From: CAWBRT01 sp049519595
GTDB taxonomy: Bacteria > Acidobacteriota > Terriglobia > Terriglobales > Acidobacteriaceae
Assembly: GCA_049519595.1 (NCBI GenBank)
Contig: JBEKQP010000032.1
Span: 1-27,624 of the forward strand
Length of the DNA: 27,624 nt
Reading direction: 5' to 3'
Positions 6,775 through 14,189 of the stretch are shown here, in pieces. How positions within the stretch are numbered: the stretch's first letter is position 1; each line of letters starts with the position of its first letter. The notes under the pieces are model-generated. The model had not been told where the DNA came from and did not search any database. It saw only the letters and a list, made by a program, of their open reading frames with translations. A program made the position numbers and the translations under genes.

Positions 6775-7179
6775 TCACGGATCCATTCGGAGCCGGACGG
6801 CATGGTTGGCCAGGCCGTTGGCTTCACTATTGCACTCGCGGCGGATGTGAGTGATGGAGAACTTCAGGGTGTGCGCCAATTTGCGGCAAACCCAGTTCAA
6901 GGAATAAAGACGCGGGCTCTGGCAGGTATACTCGCCCGTCATCTGTTTGACGACTACCTCGGAGTCCGTGTAGACGCGAAGCGACTTCGCCTTCACCTCG
7001 ACGGCGTGCTGCAGCGCTTCGAGCAGGGCTGCATACTCGGCCACGTTGTTATCGTGGCGGCCTATCCATTTGGCGATCCTGACTGTTTCGCCGGAAGCGT
7101 TTTCAATTACCACCCCAATGCCGGCAGACCCCGGATTGCCGTGGGAGCCGCCGTCTACGTAAGCCACCAGATCCGACAT
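6775..7179 (-). CDS. RNase HI-like ribonuclease with Asn at the fourth catalytic position
   Basis: The 134-residue protein has the RNase H fold of short bacterial RNase HI enzymes, which cut the RNA strand of RNA-DNA hybrids. Motifs are YVDGGSHGNPG (Asp9), NNVAEYAALLEAL (Glu48) and VYTDSEVVVKQM (Asp72), and a C-terminal HIRRECNSEANGLAN. In most homologues the last motif is xADxLAN, supplying the fourth metal-binding Asp. Here the residue is Asn121 (codon AAC). The basic protrusion of E. coli RNase HI is absent, as usual in this short group. ATG 7179 has GGAGG only three bases before it, and a TTG start at 7200 would restore normal spacing for a seven-residue longer form. The gene converges on the PAS gene. 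Confidence 0.82.
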   Translation of the reverse strand: MSDLVAYVDGGSHGNPGSAGIGVVIENASGETVRIAKWIGRHDNNVAEYAALLEALQHAVEVKAKSLRVYTDSEVVVKQMTGEYTCQSPRLYSLNWVCRKLAHTLKFSITHIRRECNSEANGLANHAVRLRMDP

Positions 7180-7200
7180 TTGCCTCCGCTGTGACCACAA

Positions 7201-7917
7201 TGCTTCAGGAATTCACCCGCGTCAAGATATTCCTTTGGTTCGATGATGCCGGAAACTCTCTACCGTTTCTGTGAATAACGTGTGAATATCTCCCGGTCGA
7301 TAGCGCAGGCGTTCACGAAAGCAGCTTGCAATGTGTTGTTTACCATGCAGACTGCGTGCTCCGCAATTAATCGGCATTTGCACCTGTCTTGGGCGTTGAC
7401 AATTGCGGGTTATGGGCTAGTATCGCAACTGTCGACGGTCGAAAAGGGTTGGCCTCCTAATACGTAGCTGACCTGAAGTAGACTGGGTGATCCGCTCATC
7501 GAGGCGACTCGTGGAGCGACCAGACCTGAAAAAACCGACTGCTCTGCGAGGATGCCGCCGGGGTTTGGAACTGCGAAAGCAGTGATCGCATCAAGGGCTG
7601 TGACGGTACATGCGTCCACGCTGTTAACTCCCTCGCAGGAGCCAACGGCTAGAGCATAACCAATGTCACAGCCTTTCCTATTGCTACGCAACTCCTGCCG
7701 CCATCAATCTTAGATTCAGCAACATCCGAATAAGCGACGCCACCACTTGCCTCTACGAACCGCTCCAATGCTATTCCCTTGTTGTATCCAAGGATTCCCG
7801 ATGAATGGCGACCGGAGCGCATTTTCGGCAGCGGAAACAAAAGATGGCTCGACTTCGCTCGCCATGACAGTTTCATACGTGGATATAGTCGCTCTCTAAC
7901 GGTTTTGGCAGGCCAGC
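7201..7917. other. Stretch without a recognisable gene
   Basis: About 700 bases between the RNase HI start and the terminator of the Vor operon. Two overlapping minus-strand frames (7649-7876 and 7410-7691) could be read as one frameshifted product, but neither resembles a family I know and neither has a convincing ribosome site. The first 250 bases are relatively AT-rich and should hold the RNase HI promoter. Confidence 0.4.
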
Positions 7918-7948
7918 AAAAAAACGGCGGGCATGCAGCCCGCCGTTT
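7918..7948 (-). terminator. Intrinsic terminator of the Vor operon
   Basis: The stem CGGCGGGC/GCCCGCCG has a five-base loop and can extend by A-T pairs to 11 bp. On the minus strand it is followed by seven T. It lies about 50 bases after the stop of the fused VorA-VorC gene. Confidence 0.85.
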
Positions 7949-8000
7949 CCATTCAGAAATAATCAGCCCGTTAAATCAGTCAGCCAGCAAAGTCATCCGA

Positions 8001-9449
8001 TTACGAAACCGGACTGACCCGGACCTGCTGTTCGACATACTTGCGTCCCGCCTCCAAGGCCTGGCGGTCGAGTTCGAGCATCTTCTGGTTGTGCACCGTC
8101 TCGGTCAGCACGGCCATGACGCTGTCCATCGGCAGGCACTCGGTTTCCTGAAGCATTGCCCCGAGCATAACCACGTTGGCCACCTTGGCGGAGCCGAGCG
8201 TGTCGGCGATTTCCGAAGCGGGGATGCAAATGATGCGCATGTTCCCCTCCACAACGAAATCTTCCGGCAGGCGGTCGCGGTTGTAGATGATCAACCCTCC
8301 GGGCGCGACTTGCGGACCGAACTTGCGCAACGAGGGCTCGTTCATTGCCAGCAGCACCTCAGGATGCGAGATGACCGGCGAACCGATTCGCTGATGCGCC
8401 AGACTGACGTGGCAGTGGCAACTGCCGCTACGCATTTCAGGCCCGTAGGAGGGCAGCCAGCTCACTTCCATATGCTCGCGCAGGCCCATCTCGGCCAGCA
8501 GTTGTCCGAGCAGCAGCACGCCCTGTCCGCCGAAGCCGGCAACCTTGACCGTCGTTTCACGGGTGCGTGTCCGGCGGCTCTCTTCCTTGGCCTCGACTGA
8601 AATGCCGTCCTCGGCAGTAATGCCGACCACGTCAGCGGCCGGTCTGATAGGCGGGTCCGCCGATATCACGGGCTCGAGTTTCTTATCGCGATAGACTCCG
8701 AGCGGGAACTGCTTGGCGAGCGTTTCGCCAACCCACTTGCGCGCCACCACCGGCTCCATCCTGAGAATCGTCGGGCAGGGCGAGAGAATTTCCACCAGCG
8801 AAAAACCGAGCCCCATCTTTTGCGTCTCAAGTGCCTTGCGCACCGCGCGGCGCGTCTTGACGATGTTCTTGTTGTCGTTTATCGCGACCCGCTCGATGTA
8901 GACCGGCGCCTCCAGAGTGCTCAGCAACTCGCTCATATGGATCGGGTACCCGTCGTTGCCGGGCCGCCTTCCCCAAGGCGAGGTCGTGCTGGTTTGGCCA
9001 ACCAGCGTGGTCGGTGCCATCTGTCCGCCCGTCATGCCGTAGATCGAGTTGTTGACGAAAAACACCGTGATGTTTTCACCACGATTGGCGGCGTGAATAA
9101 TCTCCGCCGTGCCAATCGCCGCCAGATCACCATCGCCCTGATAGCTGATGACGATGCTCTCGGGGTGTGCCCGCCTGATGCCGGTTGCGACCGCCGGGGC
9201 GCGTCCGTGCGCCGCCTGCACGTTGCCGGTGTCGAAGTAGTAGTAGCCAAACACCGAGCACCCTACTGGCGTCACCAGCACGGTCCTGTCCTGCAGACCG
9301 AGGTCGTGCAGGGCTTCAGCAATGAGCTTATGAATAACTCCGTGACCGCAGCCGGGACAGTAATGCGTCTGGTGCTGGTTTTCGTCCTTGCGGAGGAAGC
9401 GATCGTAGAATACATCCGATTTTTGATTGACGATTTGTAAGTCGTTCAC
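8001..9449 (-). CDS. 2-oxoacid:ferredoxin oxidoreductase, fused TPP-binding (beta) and gamma subunits (VorA-VorC type)
   Basis: The 482-residue protein joins two subunits that are usually separate. Residues 1-250 are the thiamine-diphosphate subunit: HYCPGCGHG (30-37), the GDGD motif at 105-108 with the matching NN at 133-134, and IYGMTGGQMAPTT. Residues 300-482 are the gamma subunit, beginning VKVAGFGGQGVLLLGQ. A charged linker of about 50 residues (roughly 250-299, rich in Lys, Glu and Arg) connects them. With the alpha and ferredoxin subunits encoded just upstream, the complex oxidises a 2-oxoacid and CoA to acyl-CoA and CO2 and reduces ferredoxin. The similarity pattern favours 3-methyl-2-oxobutanoate (Vor), but 2-oxoglutarate (Kor) cannot be excluded. 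The start is GTG 9449 behind AAGGAAG, 18 bases after the alpha gene. Confidence 0.88.
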   Translation of the reverse strand: MNDLQIVNQKSDVFYDRFLRKDENQHQTHYCPGCGHGVIHKLIAEALHDLGLQDRTVLVTPVGCSVFGYYYFDTGNVQAAHGRAPAVATGIRRAHPESIVISYQGDGDLAAIGTAEIIHAANRGENITVFFVNNSIYGMTGGQMAPTTLVGQTSTTSPWGRRPGNDGYPIHMSELLSTLEAPVYIERVAINDNKNIVKTRRAVRKALETQKMGLGFSLVEILSPCPTILRMEPVVARKWVGETLAKQFPLGVYRDKKLEPVISADPPIRPAADVVGITAEDGISVEAKEESRRTRTRETTVKVAGFGGQGVLLLGQLLAEMGLREHMEVSWLPSYGPEMRSGSCHCHVSLAHQRIGSPVISHPEVLLAMNEPSLRKFGPQVAPGGLIIYNRDRLPEDFVVEGNMRIICIPASEIADTLGSAKVANVVMLGAMLQETECLPMDSVMAVLTETVHNQKMLELDRQALEAGRKYVEQQVRVSPVS

Positions 9450-9467
9450 AGGTTTCTTCCTTTCCGC

Positions 9468-10520
9468 TTAGGCCAGCGCCGTCGCGCGCGCCAGCAACTG
9501 AACGTAGACCTCTTCAACCGAGGGCACATTGCCACCGAACCGGCCATAGAATTCGACTGGAACACCACCTGAAACTGCCAGGCGAACGTCCTCGACCATT
9601 TGACCGGTGCTCATTTCCACCACCATGACTGTTCCGCAGTTCTTGGCCGCCGCGGCCAACTCAAGCGACGGGAAGGGGAACAGGGAAATGGGACGGAAGA
9701 GCCCGACCTTCAGCCCGTTCGCACGGGCGTGGTCAACCGCAGAGCGCAACACGCGCGAGACAATGCCGTAGCCAACCAGCAGGATATCGGCGTCTTCCGC
9801 CATATATGTCTCGTAGCGTACTTCCTCTTCCTGCATCCGCTTGTACTTGGCATCGAGCTTAATGATGTGCTTTTCCATAACGTCGAAGGCAAGGAAAATG
9901 GAGCTGATGACGTTCTTGCGCGTCTCCGCATCTCCACGAACCGCCCATGGCTTGTCAGGCTGCTCAACGTTGGACATCTCGATGTCGATGGGCTCCATCA
10001 TCTGGCCGACGAAACCGTCGGTGAGCACGACTGCCGGGTTGCGATACTTATCGGCCAACTCGAAAGCGAGCATGGTCAACGACGCCATCTCCTGCGCCGA
10101 GGAAGGCGCCAGCACCAGATTGCGGTAGCAGCCGTGGCCGCCGCCCTTGGTGACCGCGAAGTAGTCGCTCTGCTCAGGGCCGATGTTTCCCAACCCCGGA
10201 CCGGCACGCATCACATCTACAATCACGCACGGCAACTCGGCGCCCGCCATGTAGGAAATGCCTTCCTGCATCAGGCTCAGGCCGGGTCCGGACGAGGCGG
10301 ACATTACCCGCACGCCGGCCGAAGCCGCGCCGTAGACCATATTGACGGCCGAAACTTCGCTCTCCGCCTGTATGAAAGTGCCGCCAACCTGCGGCAGCAA
10401 CAGAGATGCGTACTCGGCGATTTCGCTCGCGGGAGTGATTGGATAACCGTAGTACGCACGGCATCCGGCCATGACAGCCGCTTTGACAACGGCGACGTTG
10501 CCCTTACACAGTTGCCGCAT
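9468..10520 (-). CDS. vorB: 2-oxoacid:ferredoxin oxidoreductase alpha subunit (VorB type)
   Basis: This 350-residue alpha subunit of an oxygen-sensitive 2-oxoacid:ferredoxin oxidoreductase matches the subunit annotated VorB. It opens with KGNVAVVKAAVMAGCRAYYG followed by YPITPASEIAEY, has the ESEVSAVNMVYGAASAG and SSGPGLSLMQEG blocks, and PGLGNIGPEQSDYF. The C-terminal transketolase-like domain contains LLVGYGIVSRV and GLFRPISLFPFP. These features place it in the Vor/Kor branch rather than pyruvate:ferredoxin oxidoreductase. The start ATG 10520 has an ideal GGAGGTAA site inside the ferredoxin gene and overlaps its end by 17 bases, so translation is probably coupled. Confidence 0.9.
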   Translation of the reverse strand: MRQLCKGNVAVVKAAVMAGCRAYYGYPITPASEIAEYASLLLPQVGGTFIQAESEVSAVNMVYGAASAGVRVMSASSGPGLSLMQEGISYMAGAELPCVIVDVMRAGPGLGNIGPEQSDYFAVTKGGGHGCYRNLVLAPSSAQEMASLTMLAFELADKYRNPAVVLTDGFVGQMMEPIDIEMSNVEQPDKPWAVRGDAETRKNVISSIFLAFDVMEKHIIKLDAKYKRMQEEEVRYETYMAEDADILLVGYGIVSRVLRSAVDHARANGLKVGLFRPISLFPFPSLELAAAAKNCGTVMVVEMSTGQMVEDVRLAVSGGVPVEFYGRFGGNVPSVEEVYVQLLARATALA

Positions 10521-10779
10521 TCGTTACCTCCGTTGTCACCACTTCGGGCCGGTTCGCTTTCACCCGGTAAACGGTTATGCCACCTGGTTCCGGACAGCAG
10601 TAGAAGCAGATTCCGCAACCAGTGCAGTTCTCACCCTTGTATTGCGCCGGATGAACCCCATATTGATTGAGATCCGGCGACAGCTCCAGGACCTTGGGGG
10701 GACACGAGTCCACACAAAGACCGCAGCCCTTGCATTCCTGAGTATCGAATTCGACGTTACCTCGAACCTGATTTGCCAT
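10504..10779 (-). CDS. vorD: Ferredoxin-type delta subunit with two [4Fe-4S] sites (VorD/KorD type)
   Basis: This 91-residue iron-sulfur subunit has two CxxCxxCxxxCP motifs: Cys16, 19, 22 and 26 (CKGCGLCVDSCP) and Cys52, 55, 58 and 62 (CTGCGICFYCCP). It carries electrons from the thiamine subunit of the oxidoreductase to external ferredoxin. The basic C-terminal tail (VYRVKANRP) is common in the KorD/VorD group. AGAGGAAG precedes ATG 10779. It overlaps the alpha subunit gene by 17 bases and follows the CoA-transferase gene by 62 bases without a terminator, so all belong to one transcript. Confidence 0.9.
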   Translation of the reverse strand: MANQVRGNVEFDTQECKGCGLCVDSCPPKVLELSPDLNQYGVHPAQYKGENCTGCGICFYCCPEPGGITVYRVKANRPEVVTTEVTNAATV

Positions 10780-10841
10780 GACTTCCTCTGATGAATAAAA
10801 ACCGAATTTTACGCGCCCAGGCTGCCATTGTCCGGGTCAGA

Positions 10842-12191
10842 CTACCTGCCCATCCCCAGCGAGTTTGCCAGCGCCAGGTTATCCACTGCATTGCGCTGGA
10901 ACCAGCGCGCACCTATGCCATGCTCGTACAACCCATCGCGGAACGACGGATGCGCAATGCCGATGAGCAACTCCGCTCGTTCCCTCACACTCTTTCCAAA
11001 CAAATCCACCATGCCAAACTCGGTCGCGACATAATGCACATCAGCCCGCGTAGTGACCACGCCGGCGCCGGGGTTGAGCATCGGAACAATGCGGGAAATG
11101 CTTCCATTGCAGGCGGTCGCGGGTAAAGCGATTATCGGCTTGCCGAACTTGGCGCGGGCCGCGCCGCGGATGAAATCCACTTGGCCGCCGAAGCCGCTAT
11201 AAAAGCTCTGACCCACCGAATCGGAGCACACCTGCCCAGTGAGATCGATCTGCAACGCCGAATTGACGGCGACCATATGATCGTTCTGTGCAATCACGAA
11301 AGGATTGTTCACATAGCTGTTGGGATGAAATTCAAAAAACGGGTTTTCGTCGACGAATTCGTAAAGGCGTCGTGTCCCCACCCCAAACCCGGCGATGACC
11401 TTGTACGGATGAAGCGTCTTTCGCGCCCCGGTAATGACTCCGCACTCGATGAGCGGGACAAGGCTGTCAGAAATAATCTCGCTGTGGATTCCGAGATCTT
11501 TGCGATCTTGCAAATAGCTGAAAATCGCGTCCGGAACCCCGCCAATGCCGATCTGGAGCGTGTCGCCGTCTTCGATCACGCGGGCGATGTGCCGGGCGAT
11601 TGCGTGTTCGGTTTCGCCGGGCTGACGAAGTTCGGCCTCGACCAACGGTTGCGAACTCTCCACCAAGGCATCAATCTCGCTGACGTGCAGAGAGGTTTCG
11701 CCACAGGTGCGCGGCATATAGGAGTTTACTTGCGCGATCACGCGCTTTGCGCTGCGGGCGGAAGCCAGTGTTATCTCTACCGCCGCGCCTACGCTCATGA
11801 AGCCGTGACGGTCAGGAGGTGTCACCTGAATCAGCGCCACGTCGATGGGAAAGTCTCCGCTGGCGGCGAGCCGCTCGGCTTCGCCCAAGTGAATGGGAAC
11901 GTAGTCGGCACGGCCGTCGGCAACGGCGCGCCGCACCCCTCCGCCGATGAAAAGACAGGTATGACGGAAATTTTCGGAATATTGCGGTTCCGCAGTGCGA
12001 ATCTCACCGAGGGTAAGCAGGTGCACGATCTCTACGTCGCGTAAGGACGGAGCCCGATCCGCCAGCGCATTGACTAACGCTACCGGAAACCCGCTGCTCG
12101 CGTGCACGAATACCCGCATGCCGGACTCGACAACCTGCAATGCTTCCGCCGCGGTTGTCAGTTTGTGGGAATACTCATTCTCCCACTTCAT
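10842..12191 (-). CDS. Acetyl-CoA hydrolase/transferase family CoA-transferase (4-hydroxybutyrate CoA-transferase-like)
   Basis: The 449-residue protein of the Cat1/AbfT class (family I-type fold with two domains) exchanges CoA between acyl-CoA and a carboxylic acid through a glutamyl-CoA intermediate. The catalytic Glu238 is in GIHSEIISDS. The CoA-binding loops GIGGVPDAIF and GFGGQVDFIRGAARA are present, and the length is normal. ATG 12191 is the right start: GGAGGTGA sits six bases before it, and this site contains the stop of the previous gene. In the operon it could convert the acyl-CoA made by the oxidoreductase, for example isobutyryl-CoA, to the free acid while activating acetate or another acid. 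That pairing is inference. The substrate cannot be read from sequence. Confidence 0.88.
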   Translation of the reverse strand: MKWENEYSHKLTTAAEALQVVESGMRVFVHASSGFPVALVNALADRAPSLRDVEIVHLLTLGEIRTAEPQYSENFRHTCLFIGGGVRRAVADGRADYVPIHLGEAERLAASGDFPIDVALIQVTPPDRHGFMSVGAAVEITLASARSAKRVIAQVNSYMPRTCGETSLHVSEIDALVESSQPLVEAELRQPGETEHAIARHIARVIEDGDTLQIGIGGVPDAIFSYLQDRKDLGIHSEIISDSLVPLIECGVITGARKTLHPYKVIAGFGVGTRRLYEFVDENPFFEFHPNSYVNNPFVIAQNDHMVAVNSALQIDLTGQVCSDSVGQSFYSGFGGQVDFIRGAARAKFGKPIIALPATACNGSISRIVPMLNPGAGVVTTRADVHYVATEFGMVDLFGKSVRERAELLIGIAHPSFRDGLYEHGIGARWFQRNAVDNLALANSLGMGR

Positions 12192-12196
12192 CCGGT

Positions 12197-12667
12197 TCAC
12201 CTCCCTGCACTTGCGCCCTGAACTTCGAGTTTGCCGGCCGCGGCCTGCTCGTAGCCAACGATGGAGAAATACATGGCGCGGTCAAAAAATTGTTCCAGCA
12301 ACTGCAATATCTGGAGTTCTCCGAAAATCTCCGTAATCTGCTCTTCGCTCGCTTCGCGCCGCAGATACTCCCAGAGATTCTCTTTCACCAGCGAGATACA
12401 CCAGATGACCTGGCTCAGCGGAACCCGCTGTGCAGCCCGCCGCGCGCCGATGGCCTGGTAACGGTTCTGAATGTCCGACTCGGTCCTTCCGAGCAGCCAT
12501 TCTCCGAGGTGCAGGTAGATATCCCCCACCGCCAAGCCGAGTTCTTCTGCCGGGACATTGCGGTATGCGCTGCAACGGCTGCTTTCATTAATCTTTTGCT
12601 GCAAAGTACGCACCAAGTCCTGCGAGTGCGTTTCAATCAGCCGAACCATACGGTAGGCGAGAATCAT
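12197..12667 (-). CDS. RsbRD-N-like sensor domain, stand-alone
   Basis: The 156-residue, mostly helical soluble protein is a single domain. It begins with a helix (MVRLIETHSQDLVRTLQQKI), then the VPAEELGLAVGDIYLHLGEWL helix, then a helix containing GARRAAQRVPLSQVIW and SLVKENLWEYL. This order resembles the N-terminal sensory domain of RsbR-type and related histidine kinase proteins (RsbRD_N). No STAS, kinase or DNA-binding part follows, so it must signal through partners or simply bind a ligand. ATG 12667 is supported by GGGAGGTG four bases upstream, and the longer form to 12820 starts without support. Its TGA stop lies within the ribosome site of the CoA-transferase gene. It is the first gene of the sensor-CoA-transferase-Vor unit. 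Confidence 0.62.
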   Translation of the reverse strand: MILAYRMVRLIETHSQDLVRTLQQKINESSRCSAYRNVPAEELGLAVGDIYLHLGEWLLGRTESDIQNRYQAIGARRAAQRVPLSQVIWCISLVKENLWEYLRREASEEQITEIFGELQILQLLEQFFDRAMYFSIVGYEQAAAGKLEVQGASAGR

Positions 12668-12812
12668 TGTGCACCTCCCAAGGCTCTTTGTGTCTCCACT
12701 TATGCTGCACAGAATGCTCCGTGCAACTGGTGCGCATGCCAAGGGCGGAAAGCGAACCAATGGGTAGCGGACAGAATGAGTTTGTCCGGAAGCGGCCGCT
12801 CCAGCCGTGATT

Positions 12813-12842
12813 GTGATCACCGGTAGAAGTGACCCGTGTCAC
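12813..12842. promoter_or_regulatory. Two small palindromes upstream of the Vor operon
   Basis: GTGATCAC (12813-12820) is a perfect 8-bp palindrome. Nearby, GTGAC (12829-12833) and GTCAC (12838-12842) form an inverted pair. They lie about 150-175 bases upstream of the sensor-like gene and may be operators or chance. Confidence 0.3.
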
Positions 12843-12908
12843 CGAGATTCTTGGTGCACCTATAAAACTAATTTAATTAGTAATAGTTATACGTAGTTTA
12901 GAAAAAAT

Positions 12909-12924
12909 TGTGATCTGCATCATA
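12909..12924. promoter_or_regulatory. CRP/FNR-like half-site pair
   Basis: TGTGA and TCATA, six bases apart, differ by one base from the TGTGA-N6-TCACA pattern of the CRP/FNR family. The site borders an AT-rich stretch (12860-12905) that probably holds the promoter of the minus-strand sensor/CoA-transferase/Vor operon. It abuts the terminator of the H-like gene. Confidence 0.35.
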
Positions 12925-12952
12925 AAAAAGCCCGGAGGGTTTGCCCCCGGGC
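12924..12952 (-). terminator. Intrinsic terminator after the H-protein-like gene
   Basis: The stem GCCCGG/CCGGGC extends past a bulged A into GGG/CCC with loop TTTG. Read on the minus strand it is followed by six T. It lies 12 bases after the H-like gene stop. Confidence 0.85.
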
Positions 12953-12964
12953 CGGCCACTGAGA

Positions 12965-13648
12965 CTATGTGAGGAAGAACTCGCGGGTAATCTTCATATA
13001 CTCTTCGTTTGGAATCCCTGTCGCCAGATTGTCGCTGGCGACGCCGCCGTCTTGCGCCAGGGCGAATGAACCCATGCTTGCAGGCAGCCGTTTCAGCAAT
13101 CTACCGGCGGCCTCTTCCATCCACCAGCGGGCCAGAGCGCCGCCCATCAGGTTGCGGAAGTTGGTTTTTGCATCAGGCGACTGTACGGTCACGACCCAGC
13201 CTTCTCCGTAAGGGTCCTGAGTTGCGACTGCGGGATTGGCGGCGACCGCTTCGTTGATGTCAGAGACGCTGCCTTCGATTGGGGACACCATGTCAACCGC
13301 TACTCCATCCCGCTTGAAGCTAAGAAGCTTCTGTCCCTGGCGGATCCACTGTCCACGTTGCGGCAGGCTTACCGCCTCCACTTTGCCGATCAGTTTGGAC
13401 GCGAAGTCATCGATCCCCACCCGGACCAGATTCGGACTCTCGCTCAAAGCCCAAGTGTGTCCTGGGTGGAACCGAACATTCTCTGGCACCTGGAACCCAT
13501 TCACCATATTCGGCAGCAAACGAGGCAATTCAGCCAGTGCGCGCACAGGTCGGTGCTGCGCTGCAAATACTGGAGCCTTTTTCCGGCTGAGAAAATAATC
13601 GATTACGAGGAATGTAATGAAAGTGAAGAGTACGAGAATAACTGTCAT
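12965..13648 (-). CDS. Membrane-anchored glycine cleavage H-like protein lacking the lipoyl lysine
   Basis: The 227-residue protein has an N-terminal membrane helix (residues 1-20, MTVILVLFTFITFLVIDYFL) followed by SRKK, so the rest should face the cytoplasm. Residues 60-160 match the lipoyl domain of GcvH: RFHPGHTWA, GIDDFASKLIGKVEAVSLPQ, SPIEGSVSDIN and the closing DPYGEGWVV. In genuine H-protein the lipoylated Lys lies seven residues before the S-P of this motif. Here that place is Gly115, with FKRDGVAVDM around it. A C-terminal helical extension of about 65 residues (after 160) is not part of GcvH. It is therefore not a normal glycine-cleavage shuttle but a reused fold. ATG 13648 follows AGGGG, and TTG two codons earlier is possible. 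There are no gcvT or gcvP genes nearby. Confidence 0.78.
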   Translation of the reverse strand: MTVILVLFTFITFLVIDYFLSRKKAPVFAAQHRPVRALAELPRLLPNMVNGFQVPENVRFHPGHTWALSESPNLVRVGIDDFASKLIGKVEAVSLPQRGQWIRQGQKLLSFKRDGVAVDMVSPIEGSVSDINEAVAANPAVATQDPYGEGWVVTVQSPDAKTNFRNLMGGALARWWMEEAAGRLLKRLPASMGSFALAQDGGVASDNLATGIPNEEYMKITREFFLT

Positions 13649-13662
13649 GGCCAACCCCTGAT

Positions 13663-13893
13663 TTAGTCTGCGTTTCGCAGGTATGAGTTCCAGTGAGCCT
13701 TATTTCGTTTCCGCTGCGTGTCGGCTTCGGATTCCTTTAGGCTCTCGTCGCCATCACTAAAGGCAACCATCGTGCCATTCCAAATGTTCACCTGAAGCGA
13801 CCTGAGAGATTCGCAGCTAAGATGGCTTAGATTTAAACAGTTACCGATTCTGGAAGAAAGGAAGTCCTGGGGCAGATGCGGTTTGTCAGGCAA
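13663..13893 (-). CDS. Doubtful small gene upstream of the H-like gene
   Basis: A minus-strand frame of 76 codons ends 14 bases before the H-like gene. The last 35 residues (from ATG at about 13770, MVAFSDGDESLKESEADTQ onward) are charged and soluble-looking, the earlier part is not. No ribosome site is convincing, and the product matches no family known to me. It may be only the leader of the downstream gene. Confidence 0.25.
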   Translation of the reverse strand: MPDKPHLPQDFLSSRIGNCLNLSHLSCESLRSLQVNIWNGTMVAFSDGDESLKESEADTQRKRNKAHWNSYLRNAD

Positions 13894-13929
13894 CAGCTGG
13901 CTGCTTAGTTTTTTAACACCACAACTTGG

Positions 13930-13969
13930 TTATGCTGGTCAAGTAGCCAGGTAAGCTACTTAATCATAA
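13930..13969. promoter_or_regulatory. Nested palindrome upstream of the serine hydrolase gene
   Basis: AAGTAGC (13941-13947) and GCTACTT (13955-13961) are perfect arms over seven bases, inside an outer pair TTATG (13930-13934) and CATAA (13965-13969). It sits in an AT-rich stretch about 220 bases before the serine hydrolase start and 36 bases above the preceding minus-strand frame, so it could control either side. Confidence 0.42.
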
Positions 13970-14189
13970 TAGGTTAGCGTAGTAAAACGAAAACTGTTGC
14001 GAATTATAGCTACTGTTGAGAATCTCAGCATTTTGCCAAGTCGTCTCTCAGCACGTTACCGCCGAGCGTAAAAGAAATTTGCGATCCAGTCGCACTCCAT
14101 CGCAACCGAACTGTTCGTACCAGTATAGAATGTCGCGTTCAAGGCAGGTTTTTTGAAGTCGCGATGGCGGGCGCAGGAAAGGAGTGCCG

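Noticed and set aside
7410..7876. Two overlapping minus-strand frames that could be a frameshifted gene
   Set aside because: Composition is not clearly coding, there is no ribosome site, and no motif is recognised; kept only as a note in the intergenic entry.
8820..9440. Plus-strand frames opposite the Vor genes
   Set aside because: They are antisense shadows of strongly conserved VorA/VorB coding sequence and are full of His, Arg and Gln, typical for shadow frames.
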